NCBI GenBank assembly: GCA_905236505.1
Contig: CAJOPY010000178.1
Coordinates: forward strand, 1-33,891
Direction of reading: 5' to 3'
Length of the DNA: 33,891 nt
Source of the DNA: Candidatus Gastranaerophilales bacterium
GTDB taxonomy: Bacteria; Cyanobacteriota; Vampirovibrionia; Gastranaerophilales; Gastranaerophilaceae
Part shown: positions 1 to 10,693 of the stretch, piece after piece
How the letters are laid out: each line of letters opens with the position of its first letter
Position numbering within the stretch: the stretch's first letter is position 1
Translations under genes and position numbers: made by a program
The notes under the pieces: model-generated
The model's database searches: none
The model's input: only the letters and a program-made list of their open reading frames with translations
What the model was told of the DNA's origin: nothing

Positions 1-13
1 ATAGCTTTGCTGC

Positions 14-181
14 TTACTTAGTTTCTTTGTGTGTTGTGTGTTTCTTACAAGTCGGACAATATTTTGAAAGCTCTAATCTGTCCTTTATGTTCTTTTTATT
101 CTTTACTGTTGTGTAATTTCTTTCCTTGCAATCTTCACATGCAAGTACTACCATTTTGTCATTTTTACCTTTAATTCCCAT
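14..181 (-). CDS. rpmG: 50S ribosomal protein L33
   Basis: Manual minus-strand translation [55 protein letters not shown] ; two CxxC pairs and the L33 pattern. Not in the supplied ORF track because it is short. Confidence 0.95.
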   Translation of the reverse strand: MGIKGKNDKMVVLACEDCKERNYTTVKNKKNIKDRLELSKYCPTCKKHTTHKETK

Positions 182-236
182 CGTTTTTGTCCTTTATATC
201 TATGTTTTATAATTATTATTTTAACCTATTTAAAAT

Positions 237-259
237 AGAATGTGAATTTAACACATTCT
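237..259 (-). terminator. Possible weak terminator/hairpin between the 343-681 gene and rpmG
   Basis: 8-bp inverted repeat AGAATGTG-N7-CACATTCT; on the minus strand it is followed by an A/T-rich tract, not a clean U-run. Confidence 0.4.
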
Positions 260-342
260 CTATAGTCGGCGTATAAATCTATAATAAAATAAACATATTT
301 TAAATGCAAATTATTTAAATTTCTATTTTTCTTTTTTCGGAT

Positions 343-675
343 TTATTTATTTAAAATATTCTGCTGGATTTTATATCTGGCTATTTTTATATCTCTTACC
401 ATTGTATTCAATTCGTCTATTTTTTTATCCATTGTATCTAATAATTTTGTATAATATTTTTTAGAATCAATTGTTTTTGAATATTTTTGAGCTTCTTGTG
501 TTTTAATATATCTCTTTACTTCCATAGAAGCTATCTCTTTTCTTAATCTCATTATTTTTTCGTTGTCGCTTGCATTTAATTCCAAGATTGGACCTTTGAA
601 CTCAGATAAAGGTATAAGTTTGCGAACCACTTTTTGCTTTGAACCAAAATTTTGATTTACCGGTAATATATTCAT
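343..675 (-). CDS. Hypothetical coiled-coil protein with tag-like N-terminus (MNILPVNQNFGSK...)
   Basis: ORF track; internal ATG at 675 has AAGGAG at good spacing; charged helical C-terminal part. Confidence 0.75.
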   Translation of the reverse strand: MNILPVNQNFGSKQKVVRKLIPLSEFKGPILELNASDNEKIMRLRKEIASMEVKRYIKTQEAQKYSKTIDSKKYYTKLLDTMDKKIDELNTMVRDIKIARYKIQQNILNK

Positions 676-721
676 TATCATTCTCCTTTTTTTAGATAAA
701 AACCGGTAAATTTTTTATTTG

Positions 722-1267
722 CTAGTGATATTTTTTATATAAAATTTCCATGTCTTTTTTGGTAAGATACTGCATTGATTCCAAATCATAAGGATACATT
801 ATACTGTCCTTACTCTCAGAATGTTCTAAACCTATTGCGTGTCCGGCTTCATGCAACATTACACCATATATATGATCCTTCGTTCTTGTAACTAGCTTCC
901 TTGAATACCTTCCGCCGGCATAATCTCGCCTGTATTCTTTTGTTCCTATTGTAACATATGCCTTATAATATTCTCCTGCCCTCATTGTCATCTCAGTACA
1001 ACCAACTGCATTACCGTCACCGCAATTTACAAAATCCACAAATTCTACTTCTATATTTGCATTACTGGGTGAAGATACAAACTTAAATCTGACAAGTGAA
1101 TTAGAAGTATTCTGCCAAGTTGAAAAAGCTTGTTTCATAAGTGATGACATCATCCCGTTTTCCGGAATATAAACATATATCGGCTGTCCTACCCAACGGG
1201 GACGCTCTGCTGCCAAGCAAAACGGAACTGTTAACAAAACTGCGATTATTAATAAAAACTTTTTCAT
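722..1267 (-). CDS. Secreted matrixin-like (M10A) zinc metalloprotease
   Basis: Signal peptide MKKFLLIIAVLLTVPFCLAAE; zinc motif HEAGHAIGLEH (HExxHxxGxxH) followed by Met-turn-like SIMYP. The track ORF extends to 1282, but MKKFLL at 1267 is the likelier start. Confidence 0.85.
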   Translation of the reverse strand: MKKFLLIIAVLLTVPFCLAAERPRWVGQPIYVYIPENGMMSSLMKQAFSTWQNTSNSLVRFKFVSSPSNANIEVEFVDFVNCGDGNAVGCTEMTMRAGEYYKAYVTIGTKEYRRDYAGGRYSRKLVTRTKDHIYGVMLHEAGHAIGLEHSESKDSIMYPYDLESMQYLTKKDMEILYKKYH

Positions 1268-1314
1268 GTTTTTATTATACAAACTATTTAAAATTTTTGA
1301 ATACAGTATTCACA

Positions 1315-2604
1315 TTATTTAAATCTTTTAAAAACAACACTTATATTTTTTAAGTAATCTTTTTCGCTAAAACAAGCTTCTAATTCTTCTTGTGTTAATT
1401 TTGATGTTACATCTTTATCTGAATATAGTTCTTCACGAAAGTTACTTCCGCTAAGTGCATTAAGTGCATGTTTTTGGACAATTGCATAAGCTTGCTCTCT
1501 TGTATATCCTTTTTCTGTAAGCTTTAACATTACTTTTTGCGAATAAACAACTCCGCCGTATAAGCTGGCATTTTTAATCATATTTTCTTTATGAACAACA
1601 AGATTCTTCATGACATTCGCAAACCTTGCAAGCATAAAATCAAGCAGAATAAAACTATCCGGAAAAATTATTCTTTCTGCGGAACTGTGAGAAATATCAC
1701 GTTCATGCCACAGATTAATATTTTCGTAAGACACAACCATATTTGCACGTATTACTCTTGCTAAGCCGCATAAATTTTCACATAATACCGGATTTTTTTT
1801 GTGAGGCATTGCAGATGAGCCCTTTTGATGTTTTCCGAATCCTTCTTCTGCTTCACGAACTTCTGTTTTTTGTAAATGTCTTATTTCTGTAGCAAATTGT
1901 TCAATTAAAGAAGCTATTATACTTAGAGATGACATTAATTTTGCATGTCTGTCACGTGAAATAATTTGTGTTGATATTTTTGCCGGATTTAATCCGAGAT
2001 GTTCACAAGCTCTTTTTTCAACCTCCGGACTTATATTACTGTATGTACCTACCGGCCCTGACATTTGACCGACACAAACTTCTTTTAGTGCATATTTAAA
2101 ACTTTCTTTTGCACGCTCTATACAATCAAGCCAATTTAATAATTTAAAACCAAAGGTTGTAACTTCAGCATGCACTCCATGAGAGCGGCCTATACAAACA
2201 GTGTCCATATATTTGAAAGACATATCTTTTAATATAGAAATTATATCTTCTAAATCTTTTAATATAATCCGTGAAGAATCACAAATTTGAAGTGCAAATG
2301 CCGTATCTATAACATCAGAACTGGTTAATCCCATATGAATATATTTGGCATTTTCTTCTCCGACCGATTCATTTACCGCTGTTAAAAAAGCTATTACATC
2401 ATGACGAACTTCCTCTTCAATTTCATTTATTTTTTGAATACTAAAAGCAGCTTTTTCTTTTATTTCCGCCAAATTTTTATCAGGAATTTCTCCCAATTGT
2501 GCGTAAGCTTCACAAACCGCAAGTTCTACCTTTAAATAGTAGTTAAACTTTTCTTCCAAATCCCAGATTTTTTTTATTTCCGCTCTTGAATATCTGTCTA
2601 TCAT
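1315..2604 (-). CDS. purB: Adenylosuccinate lyase
   Basis: Fumarase/aspartase superfamily signature GSSAMPHKKNP; full-length 429 aa. Confidence 0.95.
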   Translation of the reverse strand: MIDRYSRAEIKKIWDLEEKFNYYLKVELAVCEAYAQLGEIPDKNLAEIKEKAAFSIQKINEIEEEVRHDVIAFLTAVNESVGEENAKYIHMGLTSSDVIDTAFALQICDSSRIILKDLEDIISILKDMSFKYMDTVCIGRSHGVHAEVTTFGFKLLNWLDCIERAKESFKYALKEVCVGQMSGPVGTYSNISPEVEKRACEHLGLNPAKISTQIISRDRHAKLMSSLSIIASLIEQFATEIRHLQKTEVREAEEGFGKHQKGSSAMPHKKNPVLCENLCGLARVIRANMVVSYENINLWHERDISHSSAERIIFPDSFILLDFMLARFANVMKNLVVHKENMIKNASLYGGVVYSQKVMLKLTEKGYTREQAYAIVQKHALNALSGSNFREELYSDKDVTSKLTQEELEACFSEKDYLKNISVVFKRFK

Positions 2605-2613
2605 ATATATGCC

Positions 2614-3639
2614 CTAATTTTTTGCCCTATCAATAAGTTTTTTATCTCTGTTCCACATAAAAGAAGACCTAATTTCTGAACCTATTTTTTCTATTTCATG
2701 TAATTTTGATTTTTCTCTTAACGCTTTGAATTTTGAGCCGCCATTACTCATTTCTGACATAAATATTTTTGCGTAAGAACCGTTTTGAATATTTTTTAGG
2801 ATTTCTTTCATTCCTTCTTTTGAACTGCTATTAATAACTTTTTCTCCGCTTACATAATCTCCGAATTCCGCATTATTAGATACCGAATAGTGCATATCCT
2901 CAATTCCGCCTTCATAAATTAAATCCACAATAAGTTTTAATTCATGGCAAACTTCAAAATATGCCATATAAGGAGAATATCCCGCCTCCGTTAAAGTTTC
3001 AAAACCTGCTTTTATCAAATAATCTATACCGCCGCATAAAACAGCTTGTTCACCAAATAAATCCGTTTCTGTTTCTTCTTTAAATGTTGTTTGAATTATA
3101 CCTGTTTTTCCGGAGCCGATAGCTGAAGCATAAGATAATGCTATTGCTTTTGAATCACCGGAAACATCATTTTGTACCGCTATCAAAGAAGGAACACCTG
3201 CTCCTTTTACATACTCACTCCTTACAGTGTGTCCCGGAGCTTTTGGGGCTGCCATTATTACATTTACGTTTTGCGGCGCTTTTATATAACCGTAATGAAT
3301 ATTAAAACCGTGTGAAAACATTAAATATTGACCTTCTTTCAAATACGGTTCAATCTCTGATTTATAAACTTTTGCTTGAACTTCATCAGGAATAAGTATT
3401 TGAATAATATCAGCATATTTTACCGCATCAGATATAGGCATAATTTTTAATCCGTAATCTTTTGCCTTTTGCCATGAAGCTCCGCCTTCACGAAGTCCGA
3501 ATACAACATCACAACCGGAATCTACAAGATTTAATCCTTGTCCGTAACCTTGTGAACCAAAACCGATTATTGCAATTTTCTTTGTTTTTATAAGCTCTGT
3601 ATCAATATCTTTGTCTAAATAAATGTTTAAATTACTCAT
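2614..3639 (-). CDS. ilvC: Ketol-acid reductoisomerase
   Basis: IAIIGFGSQGYGQGLNL nucleotide-binding motif, APKAPGHTVRSEYVKGAGVPSL, and the C-terminal knotted domain pattern. Confidence 0.95.
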   Translation of the reverse strand: MSNLNIYLDKDIDTELIKTKKIAIIGFGSQGYGQGLNLVDSGCDVVFGLREGGASWQKAKDYGLKIMPISDAVKYADIIQILIPDEVQAKVYKSEIEPYLKEGQYLMFSHGFNIHYGYIKAPQNVNVIMAAPKAPGHTVRSEYVKGAGVPSLIAVQNDVSGDSKAIALSYASAIGSGKTGIIQTTFKEETETDLFGEQAVLCGGIDYLIKAGFETLTEAGYSPYMAYFEVCHELKLIVDLIYEGGIEDMHYSVSNNAEFGDYVSGEKVINSSSKEGMKEILKNIQNGSYAKIFMSEMSNGGSKFKALREKSKLHEIEKIGSEIRSSFMWNRDKKLIDRAKN

Positions 3640-3837
3640 AAATTCCTCTCCTATTCTTAAATATTACCCCAAAACTTAATATAAATTTCCTATTGTAAAG
3701 AATTGTAAAAACGAATTTTAATCCTTATAAATCTAAGAATACTAAGCTTTTGAATTAAATTAGACAATTTTGTTTAAACTGCATTTAGGCAATTATTGAA
3801 GATAGAAATACTTTATATATAAAAAAGGAGAAGTTTT

Positions 3838-4102
3838 ATGAGTTACAGTACACAAATTTTATCAATTGAAGAAGTTTTTGGAAAATATGACACTAACCAT
3901 AACGGAAAAATTGACAAAGATGAAGTAAAAAAAATCAATTTATTTCCGGATTTTAAAATAAAAAAAAGGAATGACACTCAAAAAATTTGAAAAGAAAAAT
4001 TTAGACCTTTATTCCAAATACGAATACATTGCAACCGGTATGCATAAGGCAAAAGAAATGATACAGGATGATTCAAAGAATCTTTTTCCAAAATATGCGT
4101 AA
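3838..4102 (+). pseudogene. Small EF-hand protein gene interrupted at a poly-A tract (frameshift or slippage)
   Basis: ATG after AAAAAAGGAG; MSYSTQILSIEEVFGKYDTNHNGKIDKDEVKKINLFPDFKIKKRNDTQKI* ends at 3990. The shifted frame after A8 (3960-3967) continues GMTLKKFEKKNLDLYSKYEYIATGMHKAKEMIQDDSKNLFPKYA* to 4102. DTNHNGKIDKDE is a canonical EF-hand loop. Confidence 0.6.
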
Positions 4103-4127
4103 CAATAAAATCAATATAATAAAAAAA

Positions 4128-4154
4128 GTGTCTGCTAAATGCAGACACCTTTTT
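4128..4154. terminator. Rho-independent terminator, probably bidirectional
   Basis: GTGTCTGC-TAAAT-GCAGACAC stem followed by CTTTTTT on plus; A-run before the stem gives U-run on minus. Confidence 0.85.
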
Positions 4155-4168
4155 TACACTTTTCTAAA

Positions 4169-4471
4169 TTAGTTACCCCAAGCTTTTGTAGTAATTGTTT
4201 GAACTCCGAGAATATTTTCTCTTTGAACGTCATATCCGGCCAGAGAACGAATTCCGCCATTTTTCATGGCTGCTTTTACCGAACAATCACCGGTAGATAC
4301 TATATAGAATATATTTTTACAAACCGCAGTACCTTGTTTTGATGCGGCAACTGATGTATAACCGCCACCGGGCGTTGTCATATTATTGTATATGAAACCT
4401 CCGATAAATTCCGCATTTACTCCGATTGTTGTTAAACCGATTAATGCAACGGTCAAAACTATTTTTTTCAT
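4169..4471 (-). CDS. TRL-like family small exported protein
   Basis: Signal peptide plus GTAVCKNIFYIVSTGDCSVKAAMKNGGI pattern typical of TRL-like proteins (GxA...GDxSxxxAxxNGGI). Confidence 0.65.
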   Translation of the reverse strand: MKKIVLTVALIGLTTIGVNAEFIGGFIYNNMTTPGGGYTSVAASKQGTAVCKNIFYIVSTGDCSVKAAMKNGGIRSLAGYDVQRENILGVQTITTKAWGN

Positions 4472-4519
4472 ACTTCCTCCTAAATAATTTAGGGTAAAAT
4501 AACCCCTTTTTGTAACACT

Positions 4520-7081
4520 TTATTCTTCTGTATTTAGTTCATTATCAATCAATGATGTCTGTTCACCAATACTCATTTCTTCCTGTGTACAACCGGATAA
4601 CGTTTCTGAGCCGTCTTCATCATTATCGGTATTTACTATTTTGTTCACAGAAACAACAGTATCATTATCTACTAGGTTCTGTGCTCTTACGCCAGTTGCA
4701 GGTCTTCCCTGACAAGATATATCTCCTGCTTTTATTCTTGTTACTATACCGTTTGCAGTTACAAGCATAATTTCATCTTTTTCCTCTACTATTGTCAAAG
4801 CTACCAATCTTGATGCATTTGATTTGAATTTAGTTGCAATAAGACCTATTCCGCCTCTGTTTTGAGTACGGAATTCCGAAAGCTTCGTTCGTTTGCCAAA
4901 TCCGTCCGATGTAACTACTAATAAATCCGCATCATAATTCTTTGGTACTATATCACAACCTATTATCGTATCAGCACTCCTCAATTTCATTGATGTAACT
5001 CCGCGAGCACTTCTGCCTAATGGTCTTAAATCTTCTATCGGGAACCTTATTGCCATACCGCAAGATGTACCGATTATTATTTCGTCATTTCCTCTGGCAA
5101 GTTTTACCCAATTCAATCTGTCATTTTCTTCTAATGAGATTGCAATAATACCGCTTCTTCTTATTGATGCAAAATTATCAAGTTCTATTCTCTTTATATA
5201 ACCTTTTTGTGTAAGCATTATTAGGTTTAAATCATGTGAGAAACTGCTTACCGGAACAACTGCCGTTATTTGTTCACCTTGTTCTATAGGAAGAACATTT
5301 ACAATAGGAAGTCCTTTTGATTGACGTCCGCCTTCCGGGAAGTCATAAACATTTAAGCTATACACTATACCTTTTGAAGAGAAGAACAACACTTTATCAT
5401 GCATCATTGCTGTAAAGAAATGTTGAATATCATCATCTTCTTTGGTTTTTATGCCGGCTTTGCCTCTTGTTGCACGATTTTGACGTTCAAATGTATCCAA
5501 AGAAATTCTCTTTAAGTATCCTTGATGAGTTATGAATACTGCCATAGGCGTATTGGGAGTTAAATCTTCTATAGTAACTTCTCCCTGTTCCGGAACTATT
5601 TGAGTACGCCTGTCATCACCGTATTTTTCTTTATCCTCAAGAAGTTCACCCTTTATAATATCAAGAACTTTTTGTCTGTCAGCCAATATTGCCTCATACT
5701 CTTCTATTTTCTTTAACAATTCATCGTACTCGGTTTTTATCTTATCCTGTTCCAAACCGGTTAAACGTCTTAACTGCATCTCTAAAATTGCATTTGCCTG
5801 ATCCACGTCTAAGCCGTATCTGCTCATCAAGCCTACTCTTGCATCATCAGTCGTTTTTGACTTCTTTATAAGCTCTATTACATCATCAAGCGAACCTAAT
5901 GCAATCAACAAACCTGCCAATATGTGAGCACGAATTTTTGCCTTCTTTAAATAATAAATTGTTCTTCTTGTTACAATTTCAACTCTGTGTTCTACAAACT
6001 CATTAAGAACTTCATACAAGTTCAACAATCTTGGTTGTTTTCCGCATAATGTTACCATATTATACCCAAACGTCGTGCAAAGCTGAGTATATTTAAACAA
6101 ATTATTCTTAACAACTTCCGGTTTTGCGTCACGCTTAAGCTCAATAACAATTCTCATTCCTTCTCTGTCAGATTCGTCACGAAGATCTGATATGCCGTTT
6201 ATTTTTTGTTCTTTTACCAAATCTGCAATTTTTTGAATTAACATTGATTTATTAACCTGATATGGTATTTCTGTTACTATAATCGCAGTTCTGGATTGTC
6301 TGCCTGCACCACCGGGAATTTCCTCTATTGTCGCTACAGCTGACATTTTTATAGAGCCTCTTCCTGTTTCATAGGCTTGTTTTATATCATTCAATCCCAC
6401 TATTGTGGCAGCTGTCGGAAAATCCGGTCCTTTTATATATTCCATCAATTCAGGTACTGTTATTTGAGGATTATCAATAAGAGCTATTGTACCGTCTACA
6501 ACTTCTCTTAAGTTATGAGGAGGCACATTTGTTGCCATACCAACAGCTATACCTGAAGAACCGTTGAGCAGTAACATAGGAAGCCTTACCGGTAAAACGG
6601 AAGGTTCTTCCAGTGAACCGTCGAAGTTCGGTTCAAAATCTACGGTTTCACAATCTATATCAGCAAGCATAGATGTTGTAATTTTGTGCATTCTTGCTTC
6701 TGTATAACGCATTGCAGCTGCACCGTCACCATCTACCGAACCGAAATTACCATGCCCGTCTACAACCAAATATCTCGTATTAAAATCTTGAGCCAAACGA
6801 ACCAAAGCTTCATACACTGAACTGTCGCCGTGAGGGTGATATTTACCCAAAACTTCTCCGACAATTCTTGCACACTTCTTAAACGGCTTATCCGGAGTCA
6901 TGCCCAATTCATTCATCGCATATAAAATACGTCTGTGAACAGGTTTTAACCCGTCCCTTACATCAGGAAGAGCACGACCTACAATTACTGACATCGCGTA
7001 ATCTATATAGCACTTCTTCATTTCATCTCTGATATTAACCGGAACTATTTTACCGTCTGAAAATATATTTTGCTGACTCAA
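4520..7081 (-). CDS. gyrA: DNA gyrase subunit A
   Basis: [29 protein letters not shown], the active-site region with [11 protein letters not shown], and C-terminal beta-pinwheel repeats. Confidence 0.96.
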   Translation of the reverse strand: MSQQNIFSDGKIVPVNIRDEMKKCYIDYAMSVIVGRALPDVRDGLKPVHRRILYAMNELGMTPDKPFKKCARIVGEVLGKYHPHGDSSVYEALVRLAQDFNTRYLVVDGHGNFGSVDGDGAAAMRYTEARMHKITTSMLADIDCETVDFEPNFDGSLEEPSVLPVRLPMLLLNGSSGIAVGMATNVPPHNLREVVDGTIALIDNPQITVPELMEYIKGPDFPTAATIVGLNDIKQAYETGRGSIKMSAVATIEEIPGGAGRQSRTAIIVTEIPYQVNKSMLIQKIADLVKEQKINGISDLRDESDREGMRIVIELKRDAKPEVVKNNLFKYTQLCTTFGYNMVTLCGKQPRLLNLYEVLNEFVEHRVEIVTRRTIYYLKKAKIRAHILAGLLIALGSLDDVIELIKKSKTTDDARVGLMSRYGLDVDQANAILEMQLRRLTGLEQDKIKTEYDELLKKIEEYEAILADRQKVLDIIKGELLEDKEKYGDDRRTQIVPEQGEVTIEDLTPNTPMAVFITHQGYLKRISLDTFERQNRATRGKAGIKTKEDDDIQHFFTAMMHDKVLFFSSKGIVYSLNVYDFPEGGRQSKGLPIVNVLPIEQGEQITAVVPVSSFSHDLNLIMLTQKGYIKRIELDNFASIRRSGIIAISLEENDRLNWVKLARGNDEIIIGTSCGMAIRFPIEDLRPLGRSARGVTSMKLRSADTIIGCDIVPKNYDADLLVVTSDGFGKRTKLSEFRTQNRGGIGLIATKFKSNASRLVALTIVEEKDEIMLVTANGIVTRIKAGDISCQGRPATGVRAQNLVDNDTVVSVNKIVNTDNDEDGSETLSGCTQEEMSIGEQTSLIDNELNTEE

Positions 7082-7211
7082 AACCTTTCTCCTCTATCCA
7101 ATACACTGTATTTAAAACGCTAATGCATGCTATAAATACCTGCATATAACCCTATATCTACATTGTAGCATAAAAATAAAAATTCTGTAAAGATTAAATT
7201 ATTATAAAAAC

Positions 7212-7760
7212 CTACTTTATTAATTTCTGAATCTCTTTAAATTTGTCATGTTTTGATGTCCTAAGAAGTTCAAAAAGAATAGTTTCTGTTGTTACTATAT
7301 TCGCTCCATATTTATTCATAAGTTCTATACCGGCATTATGTTCCGATTCATCTCGGCTTCCGCAAGCATCTTTCACCAAAAATACTTCATATCCGTTTTT
7401 TATTAAGTCATATACCGTATGATTTACACAAATATGAGTTTCTATTCCGAATATTACAATTTGTTTTTTTCCTGTTCTTTCAATAAAAGATAGTATTTCA
7501 CCGTTATTTAATGCGGAAAAATCTGTTTTTTCACAGAATACCGTACTTTTTGGGACAAAATTCTTTACAAATTCAACTGTTTCCCCAAGCCCTTTTGGAT
7601 ATTGTTCCGTTACGATAACCGGCAAATCTAATATTTCTGAAGCCTTTGATAACACCTCCGCTTTCTTTAAAAGAATTTCTTTATTAAACACCGCATTCAC
7701 AAGTTTTTCTTGTACATCTATAATCATTAATAACGATTTATTTTCATCAGCTAATTCCAT
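7212..7760 (-). CDS. Isochorismatase family hydrolase
   Basis: LLMIIDVQEKL, KTDFSAL, GIETHICVNHTVYDL catalytic Cys region. Confidence 0.88.
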   Translation of the reverse strand: MELADENKSLLMIIDVQEKLVNAVFNKEILLKKAEVLSKASEILDLPVIVTEQYPKGLGETVEFVKNFVPKSTVFCEKTDFSALNNGEILSFIERTGKKQIVIFGIETHICVNHTVYDLIKNGYEVFLVKDACGSRDESEHNAGIELMNKYGANIVTTETILFELLRTSKHDKFKEIQKLIK

Positions 7761-8950
7761 TCTTCCGCCTCTCTTTTGAATTCTGATATAAATTGTTCCA
7801 ACAAATCATATAACAAACCTGATTCAAACTCATTCGGTTCAAGAGATATCCTTTTACTTTCAGGCATTTTTTTATCGTTTTTATTGCCTAAAAATTCATA
7901 GAATATATCTATGTTAATTATTGTAAAACCCGGTGTTGTTATCTTAAAATTTGCACTTGCATAACGGGATTTTATTGTAAGTTCTCCGCATCCGTCACCA
8001 ATATCCAGATTTATTTTCATATTAAACAGTTTATCATTATACATTTGCTGAATTTGATAAAATACCGGAGCTATTATTTCATCAATTTTTTTATTAAACT
8101 GTTTTCTGTAATTCTTAAAATTAACTCCGCCTAAGGCCGCTTGATCAGATTTTTTTTGATTGCTGCTTATTATTGATGTGTGAAGTTTATTTAAAACTTC
8201 ATTTATAACTTGTTGACGACTTTTTTGACCTACATATGTTATTCCGGCAAAGATTTGTTCGGGAATCTCTTGTTGAATTTTATTCCACAATTGTTCTGCC
8301 TTATCAAGTGTAATGTTATACAAAAGCAAAAAATACTTATTTGTTGCATAATTCATTAAAATGTCGTTCTTACGAATATTATTTAAAATAATTGTTTCAA
8401 TTTGGTTAGGTCTTAACAAAAACTTTGTCTTTTCATTTGGTGAAATTGCCATTAATACCGCATTTGCTGATGTTTTCTTTATTTTTTCTATTTCCGAATC
8501 CAGCACATCCGTAAAATTTAAAAAAACATTATTATTTTCAGTTATTAAATTTTTTTTAACAAGCATCTCGCTGTATATACGATTTTTTTCCGCTGCAGAT
8601 ACCAAGTTTAAAACCGACTTTAACTTAGCACCAATTTCTTCATCACTGCTTGATAAAGTAAAGTATGAAAACATACCTGCTTTATACCCTTCTATCTCAA
8701 AAATTTTATCCTCATTATATCCAAATACCAATGCCGGTATATCTTTTAATAAGCGTAAAAGTTCTATTGTCCGTTCTTGATTATTCTCACTATTTATAAT
8801 CAAAAGTGCTGATTTTAACAAATGAAGCTTATCAGGAAGCTCCTTAAAACTATATCTAAAAACTTCATCACTTTTCCTTATACGCAATTTAGGAATTATA
8901 TATTTATAAAAATTTTCATCGTCTGATACTAATACAATACGGCTCTGCAT
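7751..8950 (-). CDS. Receiver-like plus degenerate GGDEF-like regulator
   Basis: N-terminal VLVSDDENFYKYIIPKL receiver-like strand. RKNDILMNYATNKYFLLLYNITLDKAEQLWNKI aligns by eye to the GGDEF R.xDx..RyGGDEF.vlLp.t...A...a pattern, but GGDEF is lost. Confidence 0.6.
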   Translation of the reverse strand: MQSRIVLVSDDENFYKYIIPKLRIRKSDEVFRYSFKELPDKLHLLKSALLIINSENNQERTIELLRLLKDIPALVFGYNEDKIFEIEGYKAGMFSYFTLSSSDEEIGAKLKSVLNLVSAAEKNRIYSEMLVKKNLITENNNVFLNFTDVLDSEIEKIKKTSANAVLMAISPNEKTKFLLRPNQIETIILNNIRKNDILMNYATNKYFLLLYNITLDKAEQLWNKIQQEIPEQIFAGITYVGQKSRQQVINEVLNKLHTSIISSNQKKSDQAALGGVNFKNYRKQFNKKIDEIIAPVFYQIQQMYNDKLFNMKINLDIGDGCGELTIKSRYASANFKITTPGFTIINIDIFYEFLGNKNDKKMPESKRISLEPNEFESGLLYDLLEQFISEFKREAEEWN

Positions 8951-8972
8951 AATTTTAAATACAAATTATATT

Positions 8973-9770
8973 TTATGAAAGTTCTGATATCATTACATCA
9001 GCTTTTTGCAATATAGCTTTCCTTAAATCTTCCAAATCTTCAAAATCTATACCAAGAGTATTACAAAAATCTTTATCTATAGAATCCGGATTGAAATTTG
9101 TCTGAACAAGCTTATCAACCATACAAACCAAATTACAAGGAACCGGTATTGATGATAAAGACGGATTGTGGTGATATGATATTGTATTTGCCAGCAAAAT
9201 CGGAAGCTGCCATCTTTTTGCGAGAAGCGATCCGGTTTTTACGTGATCCGAATCAAAATATTTCCTCTCTGTTGCAAGTATATCCGCACCTTCATCTACT
9301 AATGATATTACTTTTGAATACATTTTATCATTTGTCATGTGTAAAACTATTTTACCTACATCATGCACAAACCCGGATATAAAAGCTTCATCAGAGTCCA
9401 TGATTTTTGTAAGATTAGCCAAATATTCACAACCGGATGCAACTTGCATAGAATGACGCCACAATTCCTTATCACCTTGATTGGACATCATAGGTTTCAT
9501 TGCAACAGCAACAATTATGTTCTTAACTTTTACCATCCCAAGTAATGAAAGCGCAATACTAATTGAACTTATTTGCTGCGAAAATCCGTAATATGCAGAA
9601 TTTACGAGTGCCAAAAATTTTATAGTTAAAGATTGATCAAACATTACTATATCACCAAGCTCTTTCATACTTGCTGTAGGCTTTTTCATAATATTCAAAG
9701 CTTTTACTATAACGGTTGGCATAGCGTGTATGTCTTTTACACCATTTACTAATTCAATTGTTTTATCCAT
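8973..9770 (-). CDS. HDOD domain protein
   Basis: LPxxx-type start (MPTVIVKALNIM), DQSLTIKFLALVNSAYYGFSQQISSISIALSLLG, and HDVGKIVL. Confidence 0.9.
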   Translation of the reverse strand: MDKTIELVNGVKDIHAMPTVIVKALNIMKKPTASMKELGDIVMFDQSLTIKFLALVNSAYYGFSQQISSISIALSLLGMVKVKNIIVAVAMKPMMSNQGDKELWRHSMQVASGCEYLANLTKIMDSDEAFISGFVHDVGKIVLHMTNDKMYSKVISLVDEGADILATERKYFDSDHVKTGSLLAKRWQLPILLANTISYHHNPSLSSIPVPCNLVCMVDKLVQTNFNPDSIDKDFCNTLGIDFEDLEDLRKAILQKADVMISELS

Positions 9771-9784
9771 TTCATTACCTTCTT

Positions 9785-10693
9785 CTATACTTGTAAGTGT
9801 TTTTTTATTGACAACAAACTACCGATTGCACCAAATGCTGTTCCAATAAATAACAATGATATTATTACAATATTTTGAGCATAAACAGGCATAGGAATCA
9901 ATAAAAATTTATGCAAATTTTGTAACGGCAATTGTATCCAACTTAGCGGAAATACTGCCAAAACTGATGATACAAATCCGTAAAAAGCTCCTTGCATAAC
10001 AAGCGGAATTCTTATATACCAATTACTAACACCCATCAATCTCATTATCTCTATTTCTTCTTTTCGTGATTGTATTACAAGCTGTATCGTATTATTTATT
10101 ATCGTTATTGTTAGACCGGCTGATATAATTATTACAAATATCATTGTTGTATTGGCAACATGCCTGAATACCTGCATTTTTTTTGCAAGTTCTTTGGCAT
10201 ATCCCAAATCCTCTACTCCGGATATTGTTTTTATTTGATTAAATACAAGGTTAATATTATCCGGCTTATCTACCTTTACTCTTAAAGTATCCGGCAAAGG
10301 ATTTGTAACATCATGCATATCAAGCTCACGCTTTAAACTGTTCCAAGACTCTTCTTTTGTCTTTATTGTAACATTCTTTACATGTTTTATTACTTTTATT
10401 CTGTCTTTTACCACAGCCGGAGCTGTTCCGGATTTTAAATATACGGATATTTCAAGAACATTACCTAACTCATTTGCAAATGTTGAAAGAGAAAGTGTAA
10501 ATCTGAATAAAATACCGAATATTGTCAAAATCGCAACCATTGTTGTAATTATAAACAAATTTATTATACCGGTTCTTTTTATATCATTAACAGCTTCCAT
10601 TACTATTCTGTACGCAATACGCAAATCACAAAGCCAATCTTTCGGAATGTGTTTTTTTACAGTTTTCTTTAGCTGTTGTGTGCCGTTATCCAT
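9785..10693 (-). CDS. ftsX: Cell division ABC transporter permease FtsX
   Basis: Four-TM layout, extracellular ECD region (EISVYLKSGTAPAVVKDRIKVI), RKEEIEIMRLMGVSNWYIRIPLVMQGAFYG; overlaps ftsE. Confidence 0.93.
   Translation of the reverse strand: MDNGTQQLKKTVKKHIPKDWLCDLRIAYRIVMEAVNDIKRTGIINLFIITTMVAILTIFGILFRFTLSLSTFANELGNVLEISVYLKSGTAPAVVKDRIKVIKHVKNVTIKTKEESWNSLKRELDMHDVTNPLPDTLRVKVDKPDNINLVFNQIKTISGVEDLGYAKELAKKMQVFRHVANTTMIFVIIISAGLTITIINNTIQLVIQSRKEEIEIMRLMGVSNWYIRIPLVMQGAFYGFVSSVLAVFPLSWIQLPLQNLHKFLLIPMPVYAQNIVIISLLFIGTAFGAIGSLLSIKKHLQV

Noticed and set aside
4139-4342. 67-aa plus ORF starting in the terminator near 4139
   Set aside because: Starts inside the terminator hairpin and lies antisense to the TRL-like gene.
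8361-8780. 139-aa plus ORF opposite the pseudo-GGDEF gene
   Set aside because: Shadow ORF with Phe/Ser-rich composition typical of antisense frames in this AT-rich genome; no supporting signals.
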